Shown here piece by piece: positions 46,098-56,229 of a stretch of DNA of 64,000 bases. Every line of letters starts with the position of its first letter. Position 1 is the first letter of the stretch. This stretch comes from Tolypocladium sp. Sup5 PDA-1 (Eukaryota; Ascomycota; Sordariomycetes; Hypocreales; Ophiocordycipitaceae), in assembly GCA_000750105.3 (NCBI GenBank), contig JPHH03000023.1:1-64000 (forward strand), in the 5' to 3' direction. The notes under the pieces were generated by a model, which worked only from the letters and a program-made list of their open reading frames with translations, was not told the DNA's origin and ran no database searches. The position numbers and the translations under genes were made by a program.

Positions 46098-47689
46098 TCA
46101 CGCCATGCGAAGTGCGTTCTTGAATCGGCGCACCACCTCGGCCCACATCGCGTCACGGCCACTCCGGGTCCGCTGCACAGCGTCCTTGTTCTCCTGCGCA
46201 CGTCGCAGCAGGTACTTCATGCACTCCCCCGTGGTTCCCCAGACCAGGTACTTGTAGACCGGCAGGACCGACTCCGGGGCCGACTGGCTGGCGTCGACCA
46301 GCTCGCAGCTGACCTCGTCCGCCATGCCCTGGAGCTGCGCGAAGGCAATGCCCGACTTGGCACCGCCGGCGTCGCAGATGGCGCGCGCTCGCCGGACCGA
46401 GTCGGCGTTGTGGGTGGCGAGCACGAGGTGGGCGGCAGGGTACTCGCCCTCGCCCTTGAGCGTGGCGTTCCACTGGCGCGTCAGGACGCTGGCCGCGATG
46501 CCGTCGTAGCAGGCGTCCGTCTCCTCCTTGGTGTCGTGGAAGCAGGTTCGGGGGTCGGATCCCAGGTAGGCGCCGCGGACCAGCTTGACTCCGAGGGTGA
46601 AGCCGCCCTCCTGGGCCTCGGCGAGGTGGCGCGAGACGACGGCGGGCGTGCACTTCTTGTACGCCTGGTAGGTGCCATAGATGGTGGCGTTGTCGGGCGA
46701 GGTGTTGTACTTGCGGGCAAACGCCATGGTCCAGTCGTCGATGCCATCCTGCAGCATGTCCTGCTCGGCGTCGAAGAGCAGGCGGACGCCGCGCTCGTGG
46801 GCCAGGCTGCAGATGGAGTCAATCGACTTGGCCAGGTACGGCGTCGCCGGCAGGCGGTGGGACAGCTGGTGAAGGGCAAGGCGGCCAGCGCCAGTGAACC
46901 TGTGAATATCGCGTTAGTATCACTTGTCCCATTCTTGCGTTCTCATCTCAAATAAACTCACTTTAGTGCGACGAAGTCGCCCGGTTCGGCCAGGCGCACC
47001 GTCTCCATGGTGCCCTCTGCCCAGGGAACAATCTCGCTGTCGATACTCTGCTGCGTCTCCTCGCCCAGCTTGCAGGCCTCGAGCTGGTCGGCCTGCTTGT
47101 CCGTGAGGACCACCTCCTTGGCGTACCCCAGGATGACGCCCGTGAAGCCGATGTTCTTGAGGCGGCCGATGGTGCCGCGCACCTCGGGGGCATTTTCGCC
47201 CGCGCAGAACTGCGCGTAGAACGACTTCTTGAGGATGTACCGCAGCAGCGGGTTGCGGTCCGGGTTGAGGACGGGGTTGGTGCTGTGCGCGAGCGCGCCC
47301 ATGATGCGCAGCGACGGCGGCAGCAGCAGCGGCGACGACGACACGACGGTGGTGCCGAGCGAGCGCAGGATCATGCTCAGGGGCAGCAGGGACAGCGGCG
47401 CGCGGCCGGGCTCCATGTTGGGCGGCGGGGGCACGGCGCCTGGGTACTCTGCGATGGTAGACGACTTCTTCTCCGAGGAATGGATGCCGCGGCGCTGGAG
47501 CGTATGATGGAAGGGGGGAAGAGCAGAAGCGCTACCGCCGCCGAGGGCGCTGCTGTTCAGGCCGCCATGCTGGCAGTGAATCACTGCGAGGCATGATGGC
47601 CGCGCGAGCGAGAGGGAGATGCGCGAGCGCTGGGCGAGCGGTGCGGGGGACGCCCGGTGAACGAGCCCGTGGAAGGGGGCAGCTCGCAT
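46098..47689 (-). CDS. PUT1: Proline dehydrogenase, mitochondrial
   Basis: An FAD enzyme of the inner mitochondrial membrane that oxidises L-proline to pyrroline-5-carboxylate. Exons 47689-46962 and 46899-46098 (62-nt intron) encode 509 aa. The N-terminus is Arg/Ser-rich and acid-poor, fitting a mitochondrial presequence up to about residue 70. The catalytic barrel shows FTGAGRLAL, LLFDAEQDMLQ, YGTYQAYKK, GVKLVRGAYL, LVLATHN and FAQLQGMADEVS, then LPVYKYLVWGTTGECMKYLL. These match the proline-dehydrogenase strands that hold FAD and substrate. In-frame codons upstream of 47689 are not ATG, so the start is well supported. Proline induction is usual for this gene but not visible here. Confidence 0.95.
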
Positions 47690-49336
47690 TGCAGAGCCTC
47701 TGTGATGCACACAAAGGACTTTGTTGATGGTTCTGCTGCGTTGGTGCCGTTGTTCTGGCTGTGTGTGGATGGTGGTTTTGTTTTGTTTTGTTTGTGTGTG
47801 GCGTTGCTGATAGGCGTTTTGCTGATATCAGTATCGGGGCTTGGGTTTGGGTTTGGGCTTGTGAAGAGGGAAAGAGGAAGACAAGAATGGGCGTCTCTCT
47901 GCGTGTTTGTTTGTTTGTGGGAGATGGAAGGGTGGATGGGTGGGTGGGTGGATGGGTGGGAGGAAAGAGGGAAGGAGGCAGACGTATTCACAGCAAACTG
48001 CTGGGGATCGTGTGATATATTAAAGGCAATATGACATGGAACCACAAAAGCGGACAAGACGAGACCGACAATCGCTCTCCTTCTCTAACGCTTTTCCGAT
48101 TCTTATCTCGATGGAACAGGAGAATAGGAAGAGAGGAGGAAGGGGGGTGGTGGGAGGGCACGGCAAAAGGGCACGTCCTCTTATACATCCATCTCCGCAT
48201 AGGCCGGGGGAGGGCCCGGTCTGGTGGTCAGGTGCCAGGTGGGCGTCTGTTATCGCCAGCCACTGAGCCATGCACGATGCGGCCTCGAGGCAACAAGCGA
48301 ACCCCGACCGACCACGGGCCCGGCTGGCAGCACGGGCTGGGCTGGGGTCAGCGAGCCCAGAACCGCCCCAGAACACCCCAATGACTAAAGCAAAGCCCGG
48401 GCAGAGGCCACGATCCACCTGCCCAGCTTGCCAGCGCCGACCCAGGCCGTTCGCCTCCCCCCCTTCCGTCTCCAAGTTCCCAGGCAAGCCAGGGACCGCC
48501 GATTCGCCCCGCTGCTGTCAAGCGTGCTGCAGGGCTCCGATTGCCAAACTGGGCGTCGAAGGCGTCACGTGGCCCCCCGCTACGTGCATTAGTGAAGCCC
48601 GAGTGTAGCCGCACCGGGTGCGCCGACCTGCACCCACCGCCCGCATTGGCCAATGGCGGCGCGCGCGGCCGTCACATCCGTGCTGCTGGAATGGCTCCGA
48701 TACGGCAGTCCCGCGTGGGGGCCGGGCTCGGAGGCTTGGGGAATTGCTTGTCTGGGCTGGATCTGGCTCATCTTGCGCGGTGCTGCTGCCACCGGAGCTC
48801 GCGACAGGGTTGCAGCGCAGGGGTCCGCCTGAGCCCTGATAACCCGATACGGCCACCGGTGACCGGAGGAGGCGGCGCTGAGCTGCCTGGCCACACCCAT
48901 CCATCCATCCATGATCCATTCCATGATCCATCCATGTTCCAGGGCGGGAGGCGTCGGCGTACGTGGCAGCATCGTATCGCTGGGAAAGGGGACGAGATAA
49001 GCACCCAGCCAACCAGCCCAGCAGATCGATCCCTCGCAGCCGACTCACCTCACTTGCCTCCGAGATAACGCGAGTCGATCAGATATGCCATCATGGTCAT
49101 GGTGTTGGCTGGCTCATCATCATGCCCTTGCTCCCTCCTCGCCGCCCTCCATCCCCTCGCCGTGACCCAACCCATCCATCATCCATATGTGCCCACCAGC
49201 CACCCTCGACTCGGCCGACCTCGCGGCTCGCATGGCGTCGGCGTGGCTCGAGTCGCGCCGCAATGTGTGGGCATGGCATCGTGACCGGCCAAAAAAAAAA
49301 CCAAGCTTCCCCACTCGGACAGGCGCTCTCACGCAA
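47690..49336. other. Proline dehydrogenase promoter and 3' flank of the Tim17-family gene
   Basis: 1.65 kb without a supported gene. It holds a G-run cluster at 47930-47960, TTTG-rich low-complexity sequence near 47773-47800, and CCAT/GATCCATC micro-repeats near 48898-48938. Confidence 0.45.
47930..47960 (+). other. G-quadruplex-forming motif
   Basis: Six or more GGG runs are separated mostly by one T (three consecutive GGGT units, then a TGGAT spacer and two more runs). This meets the G3-loop rule for a quadruplex on the + strand. It lies 240-270 bases upstream of the proline dehydrogenase ATG; a transcript from that gene would carry the C-rich complement. Confidence 0.55.
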
Positions 49337-50316
49337 TCACGGGCCGCTGGCACCATGGTCGCCTCCGTCGTGTGACGCAGCCCCAAACCGACGTCGGACA
49401 AGCTCGACATACCCTATCGGTCTGCCGCGGGCTAAGCCGACGAGATCCTGGACGCCCCCGTACGCAAGCCCAAACAAAAGCCCAAACCTGGCCGTGCGGG
49501 CGGCAGTCGACAGCGAGAACCTGTCTAGTCGTGCAGCCGAAGGTCGGCGCTTGTTAGCAAATCTGTCCCCACATTGGTAATAAACACCCGAGTCTGGCCA
49601 TGCTCGCCTGGTCCAAACGCAGCAGGCGCCAGCATTGGCAATGCTCCGGACGAGACACATCGTGGCCCGACACATCGTGCCCCGACAGTGCCCCGACACA
49701 CGTCGTGCGGAGAGACCGACGGGGAGTGAGGAGTCCGGTAAGGGTGAGGGGGGGCATTGCACTCACGCCATAGCGAAAACGCGCCCGCGACGGAAAGCGT
49801 CGCAACCGTCGTCGAGAACATGTCGCTGCTACCCCGATACCGATCCACCGTGCTCTCCAGCCCCAACGCGACGAAGCTCCAGAAGCCCGTCTTGGCCCCC
49901 ATGCGGAAGCCCTCGCGGATCCCGCCCTGCATGGCGTGGTAGTTCTTGGACTTGTGGTAAAAGTACCACCCCGTCGTGGTGTCGGGCATCTTGTGCGCGT
50001 GCTCGGCCCGGAAGCGCAGCTGCGCCATCTGCCCGCCCTGCATGGCACCGAGCGTGAGGCCGACGATCCCAGACGACACCGAGCCCAGCACGAGGCGGCT
50101 CGGCGTCGAGATGGAGAGCCGGGGGTGCGGCTCAGACATGGACATGTTCATTGGCATTGGCATTGGCGTTGGCGTTGCGGGCGAGGCGGCATCGTGATGC
50201 GGTAACGGCGGCGGCGGCAGCAGGCCGGGCAGCAGCAGCGGCGGCGAGGCGTCCCCTTCTCCTCTCGCAGCTTGATAGCTCGTGGCACTTCTCTCGCTGC
50301 TGCTGCTCGACGCCAT
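49337..50316 (-). CDS. Tim17/Tim22/Tim23-family mitochondrial membrane protein
   Basis: Exons 50316-49767 and 49524-49337 encode 245 aa. A Ser/Pro/Met-rich N-terminal region with a PMPMPMNMSM repeat precedes the Tim17-type core: LVLGSVSSGIVGLTLGAMQG, then AMQGGIREGFRMGAKTGFWS, then ATLSVAGAFSLW. Exon 2 completes it with RTARFGLLFGLAYGGVQDLV and GLARGRPIGYVEL. The Gly-rich helices are those of the Tim17 superfamily; this subgroup is not canonical Tim17, 22 or 23 and its substrate is unknown. The intron (49525-49766, 242 nt) is unusually long for this window. The acceptor at 49525 (ctag) restores the family frame; the residue at the junction (His) is uncertain. Confidence 0.8.
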
Positions 50317-50740
50317 GGTGGAGATGGCTGACCAGATCGTGGCCCGTGTCGGAGATTGTCCTGCCACACAACTGCGTGAGATGTCGTAAATTGCAGCGCA
50401 GCGTCGGACGGGCCGCTCGTCGTCGGATCGCTGGGATTCGAGGGCGTCAGCTGATTTTGGCTGGCGGTGATCCAAAACCGCTCATCGTCAGCTCCCGTCT
50501 TTGTTGCAGGGGAAAAGTCCCGAGAATCGAGAATCGCGATGGAGCTATGGCAGTACAGTGTCCGTAGGTGGCGCGCACGGCTAAAAGCACGTTGCGTACT
50601 TCGCCTTCATTCATTCACGCGGTGGCACGTGATATCGCGCCAAACAGATCGTGAACACCTCCCATCCACAGCTTCAGGCTGTAGGCAGACTTCGTCCAAA
50701 GATCGAAGCGAAGATTACGCCCGTGCGCAACGTCGCTGAA
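50317..50740. promoter_or_regulatory. Divergent promoter with a CACGTG box
   Basis: This 424-base gap lies between the ATGs of the Tim17-family gene and the small acidic protein gene. A palindromic CACGTG (E-box/CDE1 type, bound by bHLH factors such as Cbf1 in other fungi) is at 50626-50631. Its use here is inferred. Confidence 0.45.
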
Positions 50741-51204
50741 ATGGTATGTGAGCATCCAGGCCATCCAGCCTTGCGGTGGAGCTGACGCGAAGCCAGAGCA
50801 CCGTGGACGAGGCTCACATCTCGGTGCGCTTCAAGCACGGCGTCCACACCATCTACCTCTTCGTGGACGCCCTCGCCCCCTTCTCCGCAGTGACCCAGGA
50901 GCTCCTCGAGCTGTTGCGGGAGCGGTATCCCTCGGGACTGACCACGTCTGTTGCCCCGCCGAAGAAGACACCCGTGCCGTCTGATGCCAAGCTCGCCTAC
51001 GGCGTGCTCACCGTCCCAAATGACCCTTCCAGGGGATGGAAGAGGTTAAAGGTCGGCGAAGATGAAGAGTACAACCCAACAAAATGCGGCCTGAAGAACA
51101 ACAGCATCGTGGCGTTTACTTTCCTCGAGGATGACGACGACGACGAACTGTTCGAGGTGGAGTGGCCAAAGGAGGACGACGAGCTCTACGAGCAGGGCGG
51201 ATGA
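50741..51204 (+). CDS. Small acidic protein with ubiquitin-like fold character; ATG-only first exon
   Basis: Best model: exon 1 contributes only the ATG at 50741-50743. A 53-nt intron follows (donor gtatgt, branch-like ctgac, acceptor ccag), and exon 2 is 50797-51204, giving 136 aa. The body reads ISVRFKHGVHTIYLFVD, then a TQELLELLRERYP helix, and a C-terminal part ending in acidic runs (DDDDDELFEVEW, KEDDELYEQGG). The beta-hairpin plus helix opening looks ubiquitin-like. I do not recognise the family; conserved fungal hypothetical proteins of this style exist. No ATG lies in frame between the upstream TGA at 50749-50751 and the conserved part, so an upstream spliced start is required. An alternative is a first exon at 50547-50563. 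Confidence 0.72.
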
Positions 51205-52173
51205 GATGAGATGCGGTGGCAAGTCAATCGCAACATGACATCAATTGGATCTGCACCTGTACGTCAAGGGTCACACAGTCGATCTTGAACATCATGTGGC
51301 GGCCGAGTCTTTGTCTCACGTCGAGCCGGCGATCGAGCACCTGGGCCGCAAGGTGGCAGGCAAGCAGGCCTCGATGAAGCTACGATGCGCCTCGATGCCT
51401 CGATGCCTCGATGGTGCACTTGCGCCTAGGAGCATTTCATCCGACTTGGTGTGGATGTAGTATACCTCTCAGCTTTGCTCGACTTTTAGAGTGCATTATC
51501 ATCGCAATTGGTTGGGGTTAACTTGACATCAGTGATGATCTCATACCTTGTTTTCCCCGCGATGTTGTAATTGCCTTGGGCGACGAATACGTACTCGCTG
51601 CTGCCGGCTATCCACGGAGGATCGAATGCCACACACACAACATGGAGCATCAACCAACAACTCTTGTTTTGTGAAGGCTTGGTCCAGCGATATCGGAGAC
51701 GCGTCATGGTGGCACAAACAGTACATGTAGGTCATTGACTTTTGTTGTCTAGGGTAGGCTGGCGTGTCCACGGTGACCCCGAATGACCGAGACGGAGGTG
51801 TTTCGGCCCGCCGTGCAATGAACCACGTGCGCGGCGCTTCACACTCACATGCATTGCCCTTCCATCACTGGCGTATCGAATATGGCATCCTTCAATTGAC
51901 CACCGAGTGTCAACATGGACGCTCTCGAAGAGCCAATGCCTTCGCAGGGTCCAGCACCGTCACGGGCCGAGGCTTCAGCTTGTGGCATCAGGCTCATTCA
52001 TGCAGCTAAGGTGACCTGAGGAGCCACCTGACTAAGCGCCGCGCTTCGCGACCCTGAATCGAACCCCTTTCTGTCGACGACGAAACGCAACCCTTTTCTA
52101 TTCCACGCTTCTCTAGCCTTGCTGCTGCTCTCACGACTCGCTGCCTCTGTGCCCTGCACATGCGGCCGGCTAC
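51205..52173. other. Intergenic region, about 1 kb
   Basis: No gene, repeat or RNA is recognisable. The last 100 bases are C/T-rich and probably form the leader of the Ted1-type gene. Confidence 0.4.
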
Positions 52174-53901
52174 ATGTTGGTCGCGGCTTTTCTGCGCCAT
52201 GGCTTGCGCCTGCTGGTGCCACTGGGGATAGCCTGCACCATCTACCTCTACCTGTACCCGTTCTTCAGCGGATGCGCCTTTCCCCTCGAGTCGAGGGATC
52301 CCAAGGAGGCCTTTGAGGCGACCAAGAAGCTGCACTGGCCGTACGCGGATGCCGAGGCGGAACAACATGTGCCGACCAAGCTTGCGCCGTTTCGACTGCT
52401 GGCGCTGGGCGACCCCCAGCTGGAGGGAGACACGTCCATTCCCACTGCCTACCTGGGCTTTCTCCCTCACCTGAAGAGCATCGCGAAGCACCTGACCTTT
52501 CAGACCGAGCATGAGTCCCTCCGGGAGCGCATCCGCATGACGCTGCACGATACCGTCGACCTCTACTTTGAGGACATTCCGAACATCTTCGAGTCCATGC
52601 GCAAGCGCTTCGATCTCTGGGGAAACGATTTCTACCTGGCGCACATTTACCGAACGCTCCACTGGTGGACGCGGCCTACGCATGTGTCTGTCCTCGGCGA
52701 CCTGCTGGGGAGTCAGTGGATCGAAGACGACGAGTTCGACAAGAGGGGACATCGGTTCTGGAACAGGACATTCAAGGGCGGGGAGAGGGTGCCAGACGAG
52801 ATTGCCATGTACCCCGACAAGGAGTACAACATATCGGGCCTCTTGGACGGGTCTCTCGAGGAACAGGTCTGGACGAGAAGGATAATGAACGTGGCGGGGA
52901 ACCACGACATTGGCTACGCCGGCGACTTAACCCCGGAGCGGATGAAGCGGTTCGAACGCGTGTTTGGCAAGGCAAACTACGAGCTGCGATTTGAACTGCC
53001 CATCCACGACCCCGAAGTCAACGCCACCATTGTCGATGACGAGACCAACCCCGAGTCCACCCGCCTGCCCCCGGAACTCCGGATCGTCGTGCTCAACGAC
53101 ATGAATCTCGACACTCCGGCCAAGGACCCGGGCCTGCAGGACGAGACGTATCAGTTTATAAACGCGGTCATTGGCACAGCTGCGGCAGTCGAGTACCAGG
53201 GCCAATTCACGCTGATCCTGACCCACATCCCGCTCTACAAGCCGAAGGGCGTCTGCGTCGACGCCCCGTTCTTTGACTTTCACAGCTCAGAGGATGGCGG
53301 AGGCGTCAAGGAACAGTTTCTGCTCAGCGGTGATGCGAGCAAGGGCCTCCTGGAGGGCGTCTTTGGCGTCAACGCAGACCCGACGGCGCCAGGGCAGGGC
53401 CTGGGCCGCAACGGGCTGGTCCTCAACGGGCACGATCACGAAGGCTGCGACACGTTCCACTATGTGAACCAAACCAACGGCACCGAGGTCAGCGACCGCT
53501 CGTGGGAGGCGGTGCGGTGGGTCGATGCCCGGGCCAACGACCTTGCCCGGCAAGACATGCTGCCCGGCCGGCGAGAGATTACTGTCCGCAGCATGATGGG
53601 CGACTTTGGCGGCAACGCGGGCTTGCTCAGTATGTGGTTCAACCAAAGCACCTGGGAATGGGAGTACGAGTACATGGACTGCCCCCTGGGCCGACAGCAC
53701 TTTTGGTGGCTGACGCACTTTGTGGACTTTGGCGCCTTGCTGTTCGCCGTGCTATACGTGGTGGTTCTGGGGCTCGAGGCCGGGGGCGTTGACGTCGACG
53801 GCCGCTTTCATCAAGGTGTTGGCTGGCTTCGGGACAGGCTGGAGGAGGTTAGACGGAAAAGCATCGAGGCTGCACCGAATGGGAAGCCCAAGGAAGCATG
53901 A
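52174..53901 (+). CDS. TED1: Ted1/Cdc1-type ER metallophosphoesterase
   Basis: A single exon, 575 aa. An N-terminal membrane anchor (residues 10-30) and a hydrophobic segment near 525-545 flank a lumenal calcineurin-like phosphoesterase domain. Metal-binding motifs are in order: ALGDPQLEGD (Asp80), VLGDLLGS (Asp176), VAGNHDIG (Asn243/His244), ILTHIPLY (His351) and LNGHDHEGC (His420/His422). Several N-glycosylation sequons (NRT, NIS, NAT, NQT, NGT, NQS) fit a lumenal domain. Yeast Ted1 removes a side-chain ethanolamine phosphate from GPI glycans so that p24 receptors can export GPI proteins; the same role is inferred. The family also includes Cdc1. The ATG at 52174 starts directly before the anchor. 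Confidence 0.9.
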   Translation: MLVAAFLRHGLRLLVPLGIACTIYLYLYPFFSGCAFPLESRDPKEAFEATKKLHWPYADAEAEQHVPTKLAPFRLLALGDPQLEGDTSIPTAYLGFLPHLKSIAKHLTFQTEHESLRERIRMTLHDTVDLYFEDIPNIFESMRKRFDLWGNDFYLAHIYRTLHWWTRPTHVSVLGDLLGSQWIEDDEFDKRGHRFWNRTFKGGERVPDEIAMYPDKEYNISGLLDGSLEEQVWTRRIMNVAGNHDIGYAGDLTPERMKRFERVFGKANYELRFELPIHDPEVNATIVDDETNPESTRLPPELRIVVLNDMNLDTPAKDPGLQDETYQFINAVIGTAAAVEYQGQFTLILTHIPLYKPKGVCVDAPFFDFHSSEDGGGVKEQFLLSGDASKGLLEGVFGVNADPTAPGQGLGRNGLVLNGHDHEGCDTFHYVNQTNGTEVSDRSWEAVRWVDARANDLARQDMLPGRREITVRSMMGDFGGNAGLLSMWFNQSTWEWEYEYMDCPLGRQHFWWLTHFVDFGALLFAVLYVVVLGLEAGGVDVDGRFHQGVGWLRDRLEEVRRKSIEAAPNGKPKEA

Positions 53902-54635
53902 TTGGATAGGGCGCATATACCCGGGTGGGTTCTGTACGATGAGAGCATTGGTATGTTGCATTTGTATGTTTGCATGGCCTCGTTTCTTGCTGTTGGGTGC
54001 CTCTGTCGCGCGGTGCCTTGTCGCGATGGAGCAACTCGCCTCATACACTGCCTGCGTCTTGGTGTTTGCCAGTTTGCCCGAGCGGCAACAGAGCCGTTCG
54101 GGCGACACTACAGCTTCTCTAGAAGCTTGGTCATCCGGTCGTGCTACGTCGCCCGGGGTGATTGTCCCGCGGCACCTCCCGCTGAGCTGCCACTGTTTAC
54201 CTCTCTGCCCGCAAGACAAACATGCAAGCGAGTGGAGCGAACGGGTGGCACGACTCGGATGTGCGCCCGCAGACCCCCGGCGTATGTAGAATACGGCATC
54301 GTTTCTTGTGACACGGGTTTGTGCAACGTTGGCCTGCATGCCGATTGAGTCACTCGTAGCAATACCGTACAGTGGACGCGCGGGACGGAGCTGGTTACAG
54401 CTTTTGCTGTAACAGTATATACCTGCCCACAACCACAACCATCGAGCATCGTCGGCTCGGGACAAACTGCCCGAGGGCCGAAACAAATCAGCCCAGACCA
54501 GCCCAGGTCAGCCCATGGAGTTTGCTTCCCTCTGCGCAGGTCGTCGGCTGCACGTCTCTGCGGATTGGACTTTTTGTCCTCGCCGATAGAAGTTTGCCCA
54601 ACAACGGCCAGCTCGTGTGTGAGTCGCCAAGGCAA

Positions 54636-54713
54636 CGAGCCCGTGTAAGCTGCTCATGCGACGAGCCCGTGTAAGCTGCTCATGCGACGAGCCCGTGTAA
54701 GCTGCCTAGGCAA
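54636..54713 (+). repeat. Tandem repeat, three 26-nt units
   Basis: Units at 54636-54661, 54662-54687 and 54688-54713 each begin CGAGCCCGTGTAAGCTGC. The first two are identical and the third differs only in its last bases. Three unspaced copies do not make a CRISPR array. It is a minisatellite with no coding role seen. Confidence 0.85.
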
Positions 54714-54975
54714 TGAGCTGCGCCGTGGCCAGTGCGGAGGAGCACAGGCGGCGGTGTTCGTATTAATAGGCCTCGCTCCATGCTCCCGCAGGTTGGGTCC
54801 CGCGAAAACCTGCCTTCGAAGCGAGTGTGTTTGCGGTGTTTTCGGGCGCGAGGCCGGTACACACACCTTCGGGGGAGGCGATTGCCTATTCCCAGACTGC
54901 TTTGCATCGACGGATGGATGAGCTGAGAAGCAGACGGACCGATGGCAACCTGGCGTTAGTGCAACCATGGAGGTG

Positions 54976-54980
54976 TATAA
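54976..54980 (+). promoter_or_regulatory. TATA box of the secreted-protein gene
   Basis: GTATAAGA lies 140 bases before the ATG at 55116 and about 20 bases before a pyrimidine-rich leader. Confidence 0.5.
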
Positions 54981-55115
54981 GAAGCCGGGCATCACGCCTC
55001 TGACCTCCGTCTTTTCTCAGAGATCTGGTGTCCAAGTTCCAAGCTCCAACCCGAAACCCGGCATATTCGCTTCCCAGCCAGTTCAGACGTCTCGACTTCC
55101 CCGTCAGGCACAACC

Positions 55116-55778
55116 ATGCACGCCCTCTCCCGCCTCCTCGCCGGGCTCTCCGTCCTCGCGCTCGCGCTCGCCGCTCCTCCCTCGGCCCAGCACCACCGGC
55201 GGTCGTCCGGGACAACGTGCAGCGGCAGCCCCGGCACCACCGCCAGCCAGCCGGAGCCGACGCCGGAGCCAACGGAGCCGTGGCGCAAGTGGTGCGAGCC
55301 GGGGCAGCTGTGCGACTGCTCCCGGATCGAGGACAAGAACGGCGACGAGTAAGCGCCCTGGACCTGTCGTTGCTTTGGGGGCCGTGAGGGCTGATATGGA
55401 GCGAATAGGTACTTCCAGTGCGTGACGAATCCGGACTGTGAGCGCTGCTGGATGAACGCGCCGTGGACAACAAAGACGACGGCTATTACGCCAAAGACGA
55501 CGACGGACTTTCGCACCATGCCCCCCGGGACGTACACCGTCTCCGCCTCCAACACCGTCTCCATCATCATCGTGCCGGGACCCAAGTCCACCAAGCCCCC
55601 CAAGTCCTCCAATGCCACCAAGTCCACATCGTCCACGTCGTCCACATCGGCCAAGCCGCGTGTTATAACCGTTGTCGAGACGACAGTCGTGACCGTCCCA
55701 GCCACGGCGGCGGATACGTCGACCAAGACGACGTCCTCGGGTGATGCTGTGGCGACGGCCGAGGAGGACGAAGAGTGA
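55116..55778 (+). CDS. Secreted Ser/Thr-rich, Cys-containing protein
   Basis: Exons 55116-55348 and 55409-55778 encode 200 aa. A clear signal peptide (LSRLLAGLSVLALALAAP) is followed by a small cysteine module: CSGSPGTT, WRKWCEPGQLCDCSR, YFQCVTNPDCERCW. A long Thr/Ser/Pro/Lys-rich stalk and an acidic end (AEEDEE) complete it, so it is a likely extracellular or wall-associated, O-glycosylated protein. It could be an effector-like product, but I recognise no family. A possible third exon (55834-55906), reached by a gtgagg donor at 55775, would replace the stop with EYFRCIAKG and a hydrophobic end; which form is used is unknown. Confidence 0.75.
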
Positions 55779-55906
55779 GGAGTGAGTACGAGTCTCCAGC
55801 CGACGAGGACCATGGGTGCTGCCAAGGGGACAGGTACTTTCGGTGCATCGCGAAGGGAATAGGAAGAATGACCGTCAGACTGGGCCTGGTCTTGTTTGTT
55901 TTCTAA

Positions 55907-56229
55907 ATCCAGGGTTTCTCGGGTCTCCTGCGCCGCTGGACACGGGCCTCCAGGACACATCCATCACCGCCAGTAATGAATGAAGCCAAGTCATCTTATT
56001 GGATGCTGTCTCGGCCGTCGTCAGTTCGTACACCCTAGTATACAAGCAAGCAGCTTTTCCGCCGTCCATCTGTACATGCCGAATGACCCGTGCCCCCGGA
56101 TGGCAATGCAATTCTATGTGCGGAGCTCCCACCTCCTTGCTGCTGCCAGCCAAATCTCCGCCAGTGGCCGCAGACTGTCCCTACAAATACAAGTATTAAA
56201 TAATGGAGAGGCGTCGTGCGAGATCGGCC
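55907..56229. other. Gap between convergent genes
   Basis: 323 bases between the possible third exon of the secreted protein and the Tim50 stop. Nothing is recognisable beyond A/T-rich 3'-end sequence near 56180-56205. Confidence 0.4.

Larger units (their letters stand above)
53902..55115. other. Intergenic region with a 26-nt tandem repeat
   Basis: 1.2 kb without a supported gene. It contains three tandem 26-nt units at 54636-54713 and the TATA box of the secreted-protein gene at 54976-54980. Confidence 0.5.

Noticed and set aside
50547..50563. Alternative first exon (MAVQC) for the small acidic protein
   Set aside because: It needs an intron of about 200 nt; the 53-nt intron after the ATG at 50741 has better donor, branch and acceptor signals.
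54636..54713. CRISPR-like repeats
   Set aside because: Units are directly adjacent without spacers, there are only three, and the genome is eukaryotic.
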